Positions 10,892 to 18,923 of a stretch of 64,000 nucleotides of DNA are shown here, piece by piece; the first letter of the stretch is position 1, and every line of letters starts with the position of its first letter. The notes beneath the pieces are model-generated. The model searched no databases, was not told the DNA's origin, and saw only the letters and a list, made by a program, of their open reading frames with translations. Origin of the DNA: Erythrobacteraceae bacterium (GTDB lineage: Bacteria; Pseudomonadota; Alphaproteobacteria; Sphingomonadales; Sphingomonadaceae); contig CANJYE010000002.1 of the NCBI GenBank assembly GCA_947479055.1, forward strand, positions 35,222 to 99,221, written 5' to 3'. The position numbers and the translations under genes were made by a program.

Positions 10892-11784
10892 ACGCCACGC
10901 TGGAGGCGCGTGTCGCGACGGCTCTGGCGGCACCGGTCAGCGATCCGGTCCGCGACTTTGCTGCGCGGCTGGGCGAGGCTGCGGCGGCCCGGGCGGTGCT
11001 GTTCTATGGCTCGAACCTGCGGACCGGCCTGCTCGAAGGCGTGCTCGATTTCTACGTGCTGCTGCCGGGGCCGGTCGAAAGTGGGATCTGGCCGCGCGTC
11101 AGCTATCATGAGTGGGACCATGGCAGCACGACACTGCGTGCCAAGGTGGCGAGCATGACGCTGGCAACCTTCCACCGCGCCGCGGCGGGCGAGCTGCTCG
11201 ATACCACCATCTGGGCGCGCTTCGTCCAGCCAAGCGCGCTGGCATGGACTCTCGACGAGGCGGCACAAGGCGAAGTGCGCGGCGCAATCGCTGCCGCTGC
11301 CATCACCGCCGCGCGGCTCGCGGTTGCGCTTGGCCCGGTTGAGGGGACAGCCGGGGATTACTGGCGGGCGTTGTTCCGCGCGACCTATCGTGCCGAATTC
11401 CGGGTCGAGAAGCCGGGCCGCGAGGATTCGATCCTGTCGGCCAATGCGGCCCATTTCGACGGGCTGCTGCCTGCCGCGCTGGCAGCTGCGGGAATTGCGG
11501 CCCCTAACGCCGGTGACCGGCTTTCGCCCCGGCTGGATCCGGCGGAGCGCGCGCGGGTGCAGCGCTGGTGGCGGCGAAGGCGGCTGCTGGGCAAGCCCTA
11601 CAATCTGGTCCGGTTGGTGCGGGCCAGCACCACGTTCGATGGCGCGGCCCGCTACGCCGCGTGGAAGGTCGAACGCCACACTGGCGTCCCGGTCAAGCTC
11701 ACCCCCTGGCGAGAACGCCATCCGATCCTCGCCGCGCCGGGTGTGCTGTGGCAGGTTTGGCGGGCAAGGCGTTCCGCCCCATGA
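10888..11784 (+). CDS. Uncharacterised protein, Tam41-like nucleotidyltransferase candidate
   Basis: A 298-residue soluble protein starting at GTG 10888, overlapping the lipid kinase stop (GTGA). Residues 38-60 contain LFYGSNLRTGLL followed by LDFYVLL, with Gly41-Ser42 and Asp54 spaced as in nucleotidyltransferases of the Tam41 (Mmp37) CDP-diacylglycerol synthase type, which likewise have a hydrophobic residue after the first Asp. A following segment (LRAKVASMTLATFHRA, then WARFVQPS) matches the general layout of the Tam41 KYGV...AGRLHKPV region. This resemblance is by eye only. Context between a lipid kinase and a nucleotidyltransferase fits a CDP-lipid-forming step. Confidence 0.5.
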   Translation: MNATLEARVATALAAPVSDPVRDFAARLGEAAAARAVLFYGSNLRTGLLEGVLDFYVLLPGPVESGIWPRVSYHEWDHGSTTLRAKVASMTLATFHRAAAGELLDTTIWARFVQPSALAWTLDEAAQGEVRGAIAAAAITAARLAVALGPVEGTAGDYWRALFRATYRAEFRVEKPGREDSILSANAAHFDGLLPAALAAAGIAAPNAGDRLSPRLDPAERARVQRWWRRRRLLGKPYNLVRLVRASTTFDGAARYAAWKVERHTGVPVKLTPWRERHPILAAPGVLWQVWRARRSAP

Positions 11785-12536
11785 TGCCTTGTGCGCTCAT
11801 TCTGGCCGGTTCGCGGGCCGAGGCCGATCCGCTGGCGGACAGCGAAGGCGTGTCCCACAAGGCGCTGATCCTGCTGGATGGCCAGACTTTGCTCGCGCGG
11901 GTCCATGCCGCGCTGACGGAGGCCGGGATCGAGCGGATCGCGGTATCGGCCAGCGATCCGCAGGTGACTGCGCTGGCCCGCTCTCTTGGGGCCGAAGTGA
12001 TCGTGCCTGACAGCGGACCGAGCGGCAGTGTCGCCCGCGCCTTTTCCCAACTGGGCGCGCCGATGCTGGTGACCACGTCCGATCATGCCCTGCTGCGGGC
12101 GCAATGGGTGCGTGACTTCGTCGCAGAGACCCCGGCCAGCGCGGATGTGGCGGTGCTGATGGCGGCGCGCGGCGCGGTGGAAGCGGCCTTGCCGGGTACG
12201 CGGCGGACCTGGCTGCGCTTTGCCGATGACGAATGGTCCGGCTGCAACCTGTTCCATATCGCCAGCGCCAACGGCGCGAGGGCGATCGCCACCTGGCAGC
12301 AGGTCGAGGCGGAACGCAAGCGCCCCTGGCGTATCGCCGCGCGGCTCGGCTTGGGCACGCTCTGGTCCTACTGGCGCGGCAGGCTTACTCTCGCCGATGC
12401 GCTGGGTCGGCTTGGCCAGCGCATCGGGATCGAGGCGGCGCTGGTCGCCGCGCATGACGGGCTGGCCGCGGTCGATGTCGACAAGGCCCAGGACCTCGCC
12501 GATGTCCGTCGGGTCACCGGCATGGGTCGGACCTGA
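11781..12536 (+). CDS. MobA-like NTP transferase
   Basis: A 251-residue nucleotidyltransferase-fold protein starting MMPCALILAGSRAEADPL, with the variant loop LAGSRAEADPLADSEGVSHKALILLDG and the metal-site region LVTTSDHAL. ATG 11781 overlaps the preceding stop by four bases, so it is coupled to the Tam41-like and lipid kinase genes. The C-terminal ~70 residues (after WSGCNLFHI) are basic and amphipathic and may bind membrane or a partner. It would activate a phospho-alcohol or sugar for headgroup attachment; the exact substrate is unknown. Confidence 0.78.
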   Translation: MMPCALILAGSRAEADPLADSEGVSHKALILLDGQTLLARVHAALTEAGIERIAVSASDPQVTALARSLGAEVIVPDSGPSGSVARAFSQLGAPMLVTTSDHALLRAQWVRDFVAETPASADVAVLMAARGAVEAALPGTRRTWLRFADDEWSGCNLFHIASANGARAIATWQQVEAERKRPWRIAARLGLGTLWSYWRGRLTLADALGRLGQRIGIEAALVAAHDGLAAVDVDKAQDLADVRRVTGMGRT

Positions 12537-12539
12537 ACT

Positions 12540-13052
12540 TTAGGGATATTTCAGCGTGATGCGCGAGGTCAACCCCGGCTTGGGCACGTTCAGCCGGACC
12601 GAACTGAAAGTGGGCAGGCTAGCGATGGTCGGCGGATTGTTGGAAAAGCCGTAGCCTTCCGTCGGCAGGCCGATCCCGCTGCGGGTCAGCTTCCGGCTGC
12701 CATCCTCGTCATGGTAAACGGCAATGGCATAGACCCCGTTGCCCGGCAGTTTGACGCAGGCGCGGGTGGTGCCTGATTGGGCAGGCACGCGCACCACGTC
12801 GAGCGAGCCGTGGCTGCGCAGGAACTTGTCGCTGCGGTTGCCGTCGTAGATCGTGATCGCCATGAGCCCGGTGGAATTGCGCACGCCCCTGATCTCAACA
12901 TTGAGCCAGCCCTTGCCGGCCAGATCGCCAACGCATTCGCCGGGCGCTTCCTGGGTTTCCGCACGGGCAGGGGCAAGCGCCATGGGCGCCGCGAGCGCGG
13001 CGGCGGCGCACAAGGCCATGGCCATGCTGCGTGAACTCGTCGAGACAGTCAT
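12540..13052 (-). CDS. DUF2141 family secreted protein
   Basis: A 170-residue protein with an N-terminal signal peptide (hydrophobic core MAMALCAAAALAAPMALA, cleavage expected after ARA near residue 30). The mature part has the DUF2141 pattern: an initial strand, VRNSTGLMAITIYD, then YAIAVYHDEDGSRKL and a C-terminal PPTFSSV-type segment. ATG 13052 is chosen so that the signal peptide is N-terminal; an in-frame ATG at 13070 is possible. Function of the family is unknown. It lies downstream of the lasso ABC exporter on the same strand with a 150-bp gap, and its membership of that operon is uncertain. Confidence 0.75.
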   Translation of the reverse strand: MTVSTSSRSMAMALCAAAALAAPMALAPARAETQEAPGECVGDLAGKGWLNVEIRGVRNSTGLMAITIYDGNRSDKFLRSHGSLDVVRVPAQSGTTRACVKLPGNGVYAIAVYHDEDGSRKLTRSGIGLPTEGYGFSNNPPTIASLPTFSSVRLNVPKPGLTSRITLKYP

Positions 13053-13202
13053 CTTCGTCCAGATCCCCATAGACTGACATGATCCAGGCCGCCTCATGCA
13101 GCCAGGTTCTTGCCATTTCAAGACAGGGCCAGCCCCTTGTCCGTGCCGAGCGTTTTGCCGTGGGGGCACTGAATAGCCGCTGAATTGGCCGTATCGCCAG
13201 GC

Positions 13203-14963
13203 TTAAGGATCAATGGCCTGGTCGATGCAGGCGACGACCCTGCCACCGTCCAGCGTCACCAGCCGGTCAGCCATGCCTGACAGGGCGCCGCGATGGCCGA
13301 TGATGATGATGGTCATCCGGCCGCGCAGTCGGGAAATAGCCTCGCCGATGGCGGCTTCGTTGGCGGCATCGAGCGCGCTGGTCGCCTCGTCGAGGATCAG
13401 CAGCGCGGGATGGCGCAGCAGCGCGCGGGCGAGTACGATCCGTTGCCGCTCGCCGCCCGAAAGCTGGCGTCCGCTGTCCCCGACCAGCGTATCGAGCCCC
13501 TTCGGCAGGTCCAGCACGAACAGCGCCGAGGCATCGCGCAGCGCCGCGATCATGGCCGCTTCATCGGCTTCGGGTTCCGCCCACAGCAGGTTCTCGCGGA
13601 TCGAGCCATTGAACAGCACCGGCTCCTGCTGGACATAGGCGACTGCCTTGCGCCAGAGGCAGCGGGCATCGTCGTCCAGCGCCACCCTGTCGAGCGTGAC
13701 GGTGCCCGAATCGGGCGCGATGAGTCCGGAGACAAGGTCGGCAACGGTGCTCTTGCCCGAACCCGAATGGCCCATGATCGCGGTAATCTTGCGGGCCGGG
13801 AAGAGGATGCTGGCCCCCAGCAACGCAGCCAGCGAGCGATCGTCATGCGCCAGCGTGACATCCTCGAGCGCGATGGAGTGCTCCAGAGCGGGCGGGATGG
13901 CACCTTCCGGCACGACCGGCTCGGCAAAGCGTTCCAGCTGCCGGAGCTGGCCTTCGACTTCCATCGCGGACGGGGCGGAATGCAGCCAGTCCTGCCAGGC
14001 GCTCACCACTTCGGAAAGCAGCGGCACTGCGCGGGCGGACAGTGCGATCAGCGGCAGCAGGCGGTTGGCGTCGGTGTGCCAGCGGGCGATTGCCAGCCAG
14101 ACGATCACCGCCAGCGCCAGCGCCGCGCCGGATTGCAACAGGACCTGCCCGAAGTGGAGCGAACGCACATAGTCCAGCTGCGCCTGGCGCAACTGCGCGA
14201 AGACTGCCCTTGCATCAGCCGCACTGCGCCTTTCGCGGCCAAGCATCTTGATCAGACGCAGAGCGGCCAGCCCTTGCTGGAGCTGGCTGTGGATCGCGTC
14301 ATAGGCATCACCCAGCGCCACGCCCAGTTCCTGCGAGCGCTGACGGAACCGGGAAAAGCCGGCCAGTACCAGCAGTCCGCCGACAATCGCGATCCCTGCC
14401 AGCTTGGGCGAGAGGTAGAAAGCGGTGGCAGCGATCCCTCCCAGCGTGACCAGCGTCGCGGCCAGCCCGAGGGTCCGGTTGAAGCAATAACCGGCGGTAT
14501 CGACCCGGCTGATCATCATGCTGACATTGTCAGTTTGCCGCATGCCCCCGGTCATCCGCCACTGGGCGGCGAGGATCGCCCGATAAAGCCGGTCGCGCAG
14601 GCCATCGACCAGCGCGATTTCAAGCCGCAAGCCCGCAATCGCCCTCGCCGCCAGCATCAGTGCGCGCAGCGCGACCAGCACGACGAACAGCGCAAGCAGG
14701 TTGCGCAAGTCGAGCGGGAGGCCCATATCTCCGATCCAGTGAGCGATCGTCATGCCGCTCGCGTCCCCCGTGCCCCCGGTGTCGAGCAGGGCGAGCATCG
14801 GCACCAGCAGGATGATGCCGAGACCTTCGGTCACCGCCACCCCGATCATCAGCGCAATCACCAGCAGCAACCGGCCCTGCGGGGCGAGGCGGAGCAGGAA
14901 CAGGCTGGCGCGCATCGGCCCTATGCCGGTTGGAGTGAGCGCAGTCGGGTCTTCGGGCTGCAT
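13203..14963 (-). CDS. ABC transporter, fused permease-ATPase (lasso peptide exporter candidate)
   Basis: A 586-residue half-transporter. Residues about 1-330 form a six-helix exporter-type membrane domain; the C-terminal ATPase has Walker A GHSGSGKST, the signature LSGGERQR, and Walker B LLILDEATSALD. ATG 14963 is 14 bp after the stop of the lasso cyclase gene and is preferred over the longer open frame to 15119. Position directly after the cyclase matches gene D of lasso clusters, whose product exports and gives immunity to the mature peptide across the inner membrane. Confidence 0.87.
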   Translation of the reverse strand: MQPEDPTALTPTGIGPMRASLFLLRLAPQGRLLLVIALMIGVAVTEGLGIILLVPMLALLDTGGTGDASGMTIAHWIGDMGLPLDLRNLLALFVVLVALRALMLAARAIAGLRLEIALVDGLRDRLYRAILAAQWRMTGGMRQTDNVSMMISRVDTAGYCFNRTLGLAATLVTLGGIAATAFYLSPKLAGIAIVGGLLVLAGFSRFRQRSQELGVALGDAYDAIHSQLQQGLAALRLIKMLGRERRSAADARAVFAQLRQAQLDYVRSLHFGQVLLQSGAALALAVIVWLAIARWHTDANRLLPLIALSARAVPLLSEVVSAWQDWLHSAPSAMEVEGQLRQLERFAEPVVPEGAIPPALEHSIALEDVTLAHDDRSLAALLGASILFPARKITAIMGHSGSGKSTVADLVSGLIAPDSGTVTLDRVALDDDARCLWRKAVAYVQQEPVLFNGSIRENLLWAEPEADEAAMIAALRDASALFVLDLPKGLDTLVGDSGRQLSGGERQRIVLARALLRHPALLILDEATSALDAANEAAIGEAISRLRGRMTIIIIGHRGALSGMADRLVTLDGGRVVACIDQAIDP

Positions 14964-14977
14964 GGGATCGGGGCCGG

Positions 14978-16906
14978 CTATGGTGCGATGCCGGCCGAGT
15001 TCCGGCCGCTGACGAAATCGACATATTGCGAAACCAGCAAGGTAGCGGGCAGGTAAAACTGGAGGTTGGAGAAATATTCCCGCTCGGCGCTGGCTGCATC
15101 GGGTGCGCGCTCCGGCCAAGTGTCTAGCAGGGCAAGCCCGGCTTCGACATCGATGATTCCGGCCAGTTCGGGCTGCTGGCCCATCGCTTCCACCGCCTTG
15201 CGCATTTCGGCGATGTGCGGCGTCATGCGCAGGTGCCAGTCGGCATTGTGAATCGCACCGCCCCGGCGCAGGCGCTGCTTTTCGGGAATGAGTCCCTCCG
15301 CCATGCGGATGGCCAGCCAGCGTTCCTGGCCATCGCGGACAAGCTGGTCGGTCGGGATCGACAGGCAGAACTCGGTGAGCGGACGGTAGAGTGACACATC
15401 GCGCCGCTGCACCCCGAAGACATGTTCCAGCGCTAGGGAAAATTCGGCGCCGAGTCCCACTCCAAAGTAGGTTTCGTCAAGCCAATGACGTCGGGACACG
15501 ATGAATTCATCTTCCTTGTCTTCCGGGTTCATCGAGTCGGGCGAAGGGAATCTTTCGAGGCAATCCGCGCGCAGCAGGTGATTGCCGAACGGGTGGCCGC
15601 GCTGTTTGCGTCCCAAAGCACGGCGGACTGCGGCGCGTGCCGACGGGGAAAGATGCGGCATGACACCCATTGCCAGCAATTGCCACCAGGTTGGGCGGCT
15701 GCTTGATGAATATCGCTTTGCCAGCCGCCAGGCTTGCCGCCAGCGACCGGTGGCGAGAAACTCGGGCAAGGCCCATGCGCCTTCATTGCTGAAATTGAGG
15801 TTGCCGGCGTCCGCCCCCAGCAGCCAGTCGCAGCCATGTTCCCGCGCTGCCTTCATGATCCCGTGGCGCGGCATTTGCAGAACCAGCGAAGGGCAGGCCT
15901 TACCCGCCGCCAGGAACATCTCGCGCGCGTGCGTATCGTGGTCTGAGCCGCGATTGTCCACGAACACCGGGTTCAGCCGCGGATGCATGGCGGCAAAGGC
16001 GCGGACGTAATGGCGCTCGTCATCCTCGTCCTTGCGTGAACCGAGATCGGCTTCGTCAAGCGGATGGAAAGTGAAGCTGGTCAGTCGCTGCGACTCGGGC
16101 ATGGCGGCAAGGATGCGCTCGGTCACGATCGCCGAATCCAGGCCGCCGGACAGTTCGGCCCCCGGGCGGCTGCAATGGGCGAGGGCGCAGGCCACCGCCT
16201 CGTCCAGCAGTTCGCGCGCGCGTTCGACATAGTCGCGGTCCTGCCGGAGGCGGATCGGTGCGAGGTCGCGGGGGTGGTACCAGCGGTCGATCCGCGTGAC
16301 GCCCGGGGTCAGGTGGACGATGCTGCCCTGGGGAACCTGGCGCACTCCCTCGAACAGCGATTCGTCGTCCCTGTCCTGTCGCATGATGATGGACCGGGCC
16401 AGCTTGTCGTGCCGCAACTTCTCCGGATAGCCGGTAGCGAAGATGATTCGTGAAATCGAAGCCACCAGCGCCTTGTCGGTATCGTTGACGAAGGCCAGCG
16501 GGGGCGAGCTCCAGGGGCTGCGCGACAGCCTGATGGCTCCATCGGGCGAATCGACAATGGCGGCGTAGGAGCCGATCACATGGCGGTCGGCCCGATCTCC
16601 CCAGCGATCAACCGCAGCGCCATAGAGCGCGGCTGCATCATCTTGCGGCGCGTCGAGGAGACGGGCCAAATCAGGGCCATTGTCGATCCAGCCGTGGAAG
16701 AGAATCGCCGCGCCAGAGGCGGAGCGGGCAGCGCGCCAGTGGCGGGATGGCCGCGCGCGCGGATGGGCGAGGCGGGCGTAGAATCGGTCGCCACATGATT
16801 CGCCGTCGGCCAGGCACCCGGCAAACAGGCCGAGCGATGCGGAAATGCGGGAAAATTCTGCGGAAGCCAAAGCGCCATGGCTCCACGAGCGGGCCAGGGC
16901 GATCAC
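14978..16906 (-). CDS. Lasso peptide macrolactam synthetase (asparagine synthase-like, C protein)
   Basis: A 642-residue asparagine-synthase-like protein. The ATP-pyrophosphatase motif SGGLDS is at residues 253-258 and ELSGGLDSAIV is intact. The N-terminal glutaminase-like domain starts MIALARSWSHG and lacks Cys2, so it cannot use glutamine, which is what lasso cyclases show. These enzymes adenylate an internal Asp/Glu side chain of the precursor and close the ring on the core's first residue. The gene follows the precursor gene by 39 bp and precedes the ABC exporter by 14 bp, an A-C-D order. Length is slightly above the common ~600 residues. Confidence 0.9.
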   Translation of the reverse strand: MIALARSWSHGALASAEFSRISASLGLFAGCLADGESCGDRFYARLAHPRARPSRHWRAARSASGAAILFHGWIDNGPDLARLLDAPQDDAAALYGAAVDRWGDRADRHVIGSYAAIVDSPDGAIRLSRSPWSSPPLAFVNDTDKALVASISRIIFATGYPEKLRHDKLARSIIMRQDRDDESLFEGVRQVPQGSIVHLTPGVTRIDRWYHPRDLAPIRLRQDRDYVERARELLDEAVACALAHCSRPGAELSGGLDSAIVTERILAAMPESQRLTSFTFHPLDEADLGSRKDEDDERHYVRAFAAMHPRLNPVFVDNRGSDHDTHAREMFLAAGKACPSLVLQMPRHGIMKAAREHGCDWLLGADAGNLNFSNEGAWALPEFLATGRWRQAWRLAKRYSSSSRPTWWQLLAMGVMPHLSPSARAAVRRALGRKQRGHPFGNHLLRADCLERFPSPDSMNPEDKEDEFIVSRRHWLDETYFGVGLGAEFSLALEHVFGVQRRDVSLYRPLTEFCLSIPTDQLVRDGQERWLAIRMAEGLIPEKQRLRRGGAIHNADWHLRMTPHIAEMRKAVEAMGQQPELAGIIDVEAGLALLDTWPERAPDAASAEREYFSNLQFYLPATLLVSQYVDFVSGRNSAGIAP

Positions 16907-16945
16907 GCCACCAGCCCGGTCAGATCATGGCAGCAACGCGTTGCC

Positions 16946-17092
16946 TCAGGAAACGGGGTTCTTGGCCGGGGATGCGCCAGGGCCGGTTTCGCCCGAGCCC
17001 TTCTTGCCGCCGGCGACATCGCCCATCGTGCCGAGCTTCTCAAGCTTCGGGGCAGTCCAAGTGCGCTTCTGGTTGTTTGAACTGGTTGGCAT
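16946..17092 (-). CDS. Lasso peptide precursor (A), 48 residues
   Basis: Small ORF MPTSSNNQKRTWTAPKL... of 48 residues between the B2 and cyclase genes. The leader carries the RRE-binding motif W12-x-x-P15-x-L17-x-x-L20-G21, the Trp variant of the lasso YxxPxLxxxG motif. Gly28 and Gly29 can start the core; Glu35 is then position 8 (from Gly28) or 7, the right distance for a macrolactam ring. The predicted core is 20-21 residues, rich in Gly, Pro and Lys, and ends in Pro-Val-Ser. The terminal Ser48 fits a kinase-type tailoring enzyme encoded upstream. The usual Thr at -2 of the cleavage site is absent. An in-frame upstream start at 17146 would add 18 residues; ATG 17092 gives the standard leader length. 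Confidence 0.75.
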   Translation of the reverse strand: MPTSSNNQKRTWTAPKLEKLGTMGDVAGGKKGSGETGPGASPAKNPVS

Positions 17093-17122
17093 GGCACCGT
17101 GTATACTTGATTTCGAAAAAGA

Positions 17123-17137
17123 CCCGGGAATGCCGGG
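17123..17137 (-). terminator. Weak hairpin plus T-run upstream of lasso precursor
   Basis: On the minus strand, CCGGC-type 5-bp arms (CCCGG/CCGGG, loop of five) are followed by TCTTTTT (17115-17121). It lies after the B2 stop at 17206 and before the precursor start at 17092. It could end or attenuate the kinase-B1-B2 transcript and leave the precursor to its own promoter. The stem is short, so this is tentative. Confidence 0.25.
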
Positions 17138-17205
17138 ACCAATCATTCACGTGTTCGTTAAACAGGCGGTTACCAGCTTTCTCGCTGTTGCACAATATCT
17201 TCTGT

Positions 17206-17649
17206 TCAGACTTTGTCGCAACAATTGCGAGTCCCGCCCGCCCGTAGTCGCAGGATCGTCCGGTGGGACCCTTCTCCCTCTTCCAGGATCACGATCCGGG
17301 CCACTTCCACCCAGGCGTGAAGATCGTTCAACCCGCCGCGTTCCTGCTCCGGCAGCACGCCCAGCAGCAGAGTGCTGGCGATTGAGCGCCGCCGCAGCAT
17401 CCATTGCAGGGCCATGGCGCGCGGCAGGCAGAGCGAACCCGGCAGCCGGTAGCCGGCGCGCTGGACGGAATGGGCGCAGGCCAGCGCAAGAACGGGCGGC
17501 GGCCCATCTGATTCGGCGTCTGCGGAGTGTCCGGCGATGGGCTGCCCCAGCGATTCGCGCCAGTAACGAAATGGAACGCCAGCGACCAGCAGGCGGGCAA
17601 GGACCAGCAGGAGGAACGCTTCCACCACACGCAGGCGGTGCCGCCCCAT
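17206..17649 (-). CDS. Lasso peptide leader protease (B2, transglutaminase-like)
   Basis: A 147-residue protein of the lasso B2 family. An N-terminal hydrophobic segment is followed by the catalytic-cysteine motif GSLCLPRAMALQWMLRRR (Cys74) and the histidine motif LHAWVEV (His111), the papain/transglutaminase-like pair. It cleaves the leader peptide from the precursor once delivered by the B1 protein. It starts 6 bp after the B1 gene on the same strand. Size and motif order match stand-alone B2 proteins of split-B lasso clusters. Confidence 0.88.
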   Translation of the reverse strand: MGRHRLRVVEAFLLLVLARLLVAGVPFRYWRESLGQPIAGHSADAESDGPPPVLALACAHSVQRAGYRLPGSLCLPRAMALQWMLRRRSIASTLLLGVLPEQERGGLNDLHAWVEVARIVILEEGEGSHRTILRLRAGGTRNCCDKV

Positions 17650-17655
17650 TACCGC

Positions 17656-17922
17656 TCAGCCCTGGTCGATCAGTTGCGCTTTGCGCAAATCCTCAAGAAA
17701 GGCATCGAGATCGGTCGACAATTCGGCTTCCGGGGCGGAGAATTCCCCGGCCAGCGCGGCAGCCAGGGCGGCGTGGTCTCGCGCGCCATCGATCAGGTTC
17801 CAGATCGCCAGGGCTGTGTCCTTGAGCGAGAAGAATTCCCCGTTCTCAAGGTTCATGACAACCTTCTCATCATCGATCTCGGTTTCGACGAAGGCTTCGG
17901 TGCGTTTGCGGATGGTGCTCAT
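17656..17922 (-). CDS. PqqD-like RiPP recognition element (lasso B1)
   Basis: An 88-residue PqqD-fold protein: an initial strand-rich part (ETEIDDEKVVMNLENGEFFSL), then a winged-helix-like helical part with NTALAIW-type packing (DTALAIWNLIDG) and a C-terminal FLEDLRKAQLI helix. Such RREs bind the leader peptide motif and hand the precursor to B2 and C. The start codon overlaps the kinase stop by one base (TAATG), and B2 follows 6 bp on, so kinase-B1-B2 is one translationally linked unit. Confidence 0.9.
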   Translation of the reverse strand: MSTIRKRTEAFVETEIDDEKVVMNLENGEFFSLKDTALAIWNLIDGARDHAALAAALAGEFSAPEAELSTDLDAFLEDLRKAQLIDQG

Positions 17923-18794
17923 TATGCTGACAGCATGTCCAGTTTTTCGGCGATGAAATCAAGCATGGATGCAAATGTCTCGCGCTCCAGCGGCCGGGTG
18001 AACCGATAGAAGGGCACCGACCGCGCCAGCGCGGCGCGCCAGGCGAACAGGCCGGCTTCCCCTTCGCCTCGCGCATCGGAATAGAGCTGTGCGGTGTAAT
18101 GCGCGGCGTCCAGCGCGGTGAAGCAGGCGCTGCCCTGCAGCCGTTCAAAGCGCAATTCGTCCCCCACGGCTAGGGCGATGATCGCCGCCAGCGGGCGCAT
18201 ATCGCTGATATCGCTGCCGGATGCATGCGCGAAATATTTGGGATAGGCCTCCGACACCAGTTCCATCGGCTCGACCCCGCTCAGTTCCACTGCATCGGGC
18301 CAGAGTTTCAGCCTCTTGTGGCCGGGCAGCGCGCGGGGCGGGTTCATGCCCATGTCCAGGACCAGCGTGTCATCGCACATCAGCGCGAACCCGCGTGGGC
18401 CGAGCCCGGCGGCCAGGGTCGATTTGCCCGCGCCCGATGGGCCGGTGAAGGCATAGACCCGGTCCCCGGCGATCACGCCGGAAGCGTGGAGTGGGTAAAG
18501 TCCGTTGATGCAGGCGATCGCCGCGCGGGTCGAGCCGGCAAGGTAGAGGTCCAGTTCGTTCTGTGCTTCGGGCACGCTAAGCTGCGCGGTAATCCCCTCC
18601 CCCCGGCGGTAATGGATGGCAAAGCGCTGATCTCGCAGGAGATATTCCTGGTTGGTGATGCGCTGCTGGTCGGTTCCTACCGGGACGCCGCAGATCGAGC
18701 CGGGGACATCACCGTAGCGCAGCCGGGTCTCCTGCCGCATCAGTTCGAGCGGGTCCGAGTCGGCGGCGGGGTGTGGAGGAAGAGGAGTTTGCAC
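17922..18794 (-). CDS. HPr-kinase-like lasso peptide tailoring kinase
   Basis: A 290-residue protein with an HPr kinase/phosphorylase C-terminal-type core: LHASGVI (His103), Walker A GPSGAGKST (residues 118-126) and CDDTLVL (Asp141, Asp142). Homologues in paeninodin-type lasso clusters phosphorylate the C-terminal serine of the precursor; here the precursor does end in Ser. The protein lacks any full HPrK N-terminal domain, and no PTS genes are nearby, so carbon regulation is unlikely. GTG 18794 is the first start; ATG at residue 19 is an alternative. It is the first gene of the lasso operon and faces away from rpe. Confidence 0.85.
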   Translation of the reverse strand: MQTPLPPHPAADSDPLELMRQETRLRYGDVPGSICGVPVGTDQQRITNQEYLLRDQRFAIHYRRGEGITAQLSVPEAQNELDLYLAGSTRAAIACINGLYPLHASGVIAGDRVYAFTGPSGAGKSTLAAGLGPRGFALMCDDTLVLDMGMNPPRALPGHKRLKLWPDAVELSGVEPMELVSEAYPKYFAHASGSDISDMRPLAAIIALAVGDELRFERLQGSACFTALDAAHYTAQLYSDARGEGEAGLFAWRAALARSVPFYRFTRPLERETFASMLDFIAEKLDMLSA

Positions 18795-18923
18795 GTGCGC
18801 GCATCCCTATAGCCACTCGCCGGGCGCGGCAATCGTCCTTCTTGTGTGGAAAACGCCGCTCCTGTTGCTTGTTACCACAAGATGCGGTGGGTAAGCGCCG
18901 GGAAAGGGAGCTGAAGACCCGCC

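Noticed and set aside
14978..16906. True asparagine synthetase
   Set aside because: The N-terminal glutaminase Cys is missing and the gene sits between a lasso precursor and exporter.
17922..18794. HPr kinase of a PTS regulatory system
   Set aside because: No HPr or PTS genes are nearby, the protein lacks the regulatory N-terminal domain, and it is joined to lasso genes.
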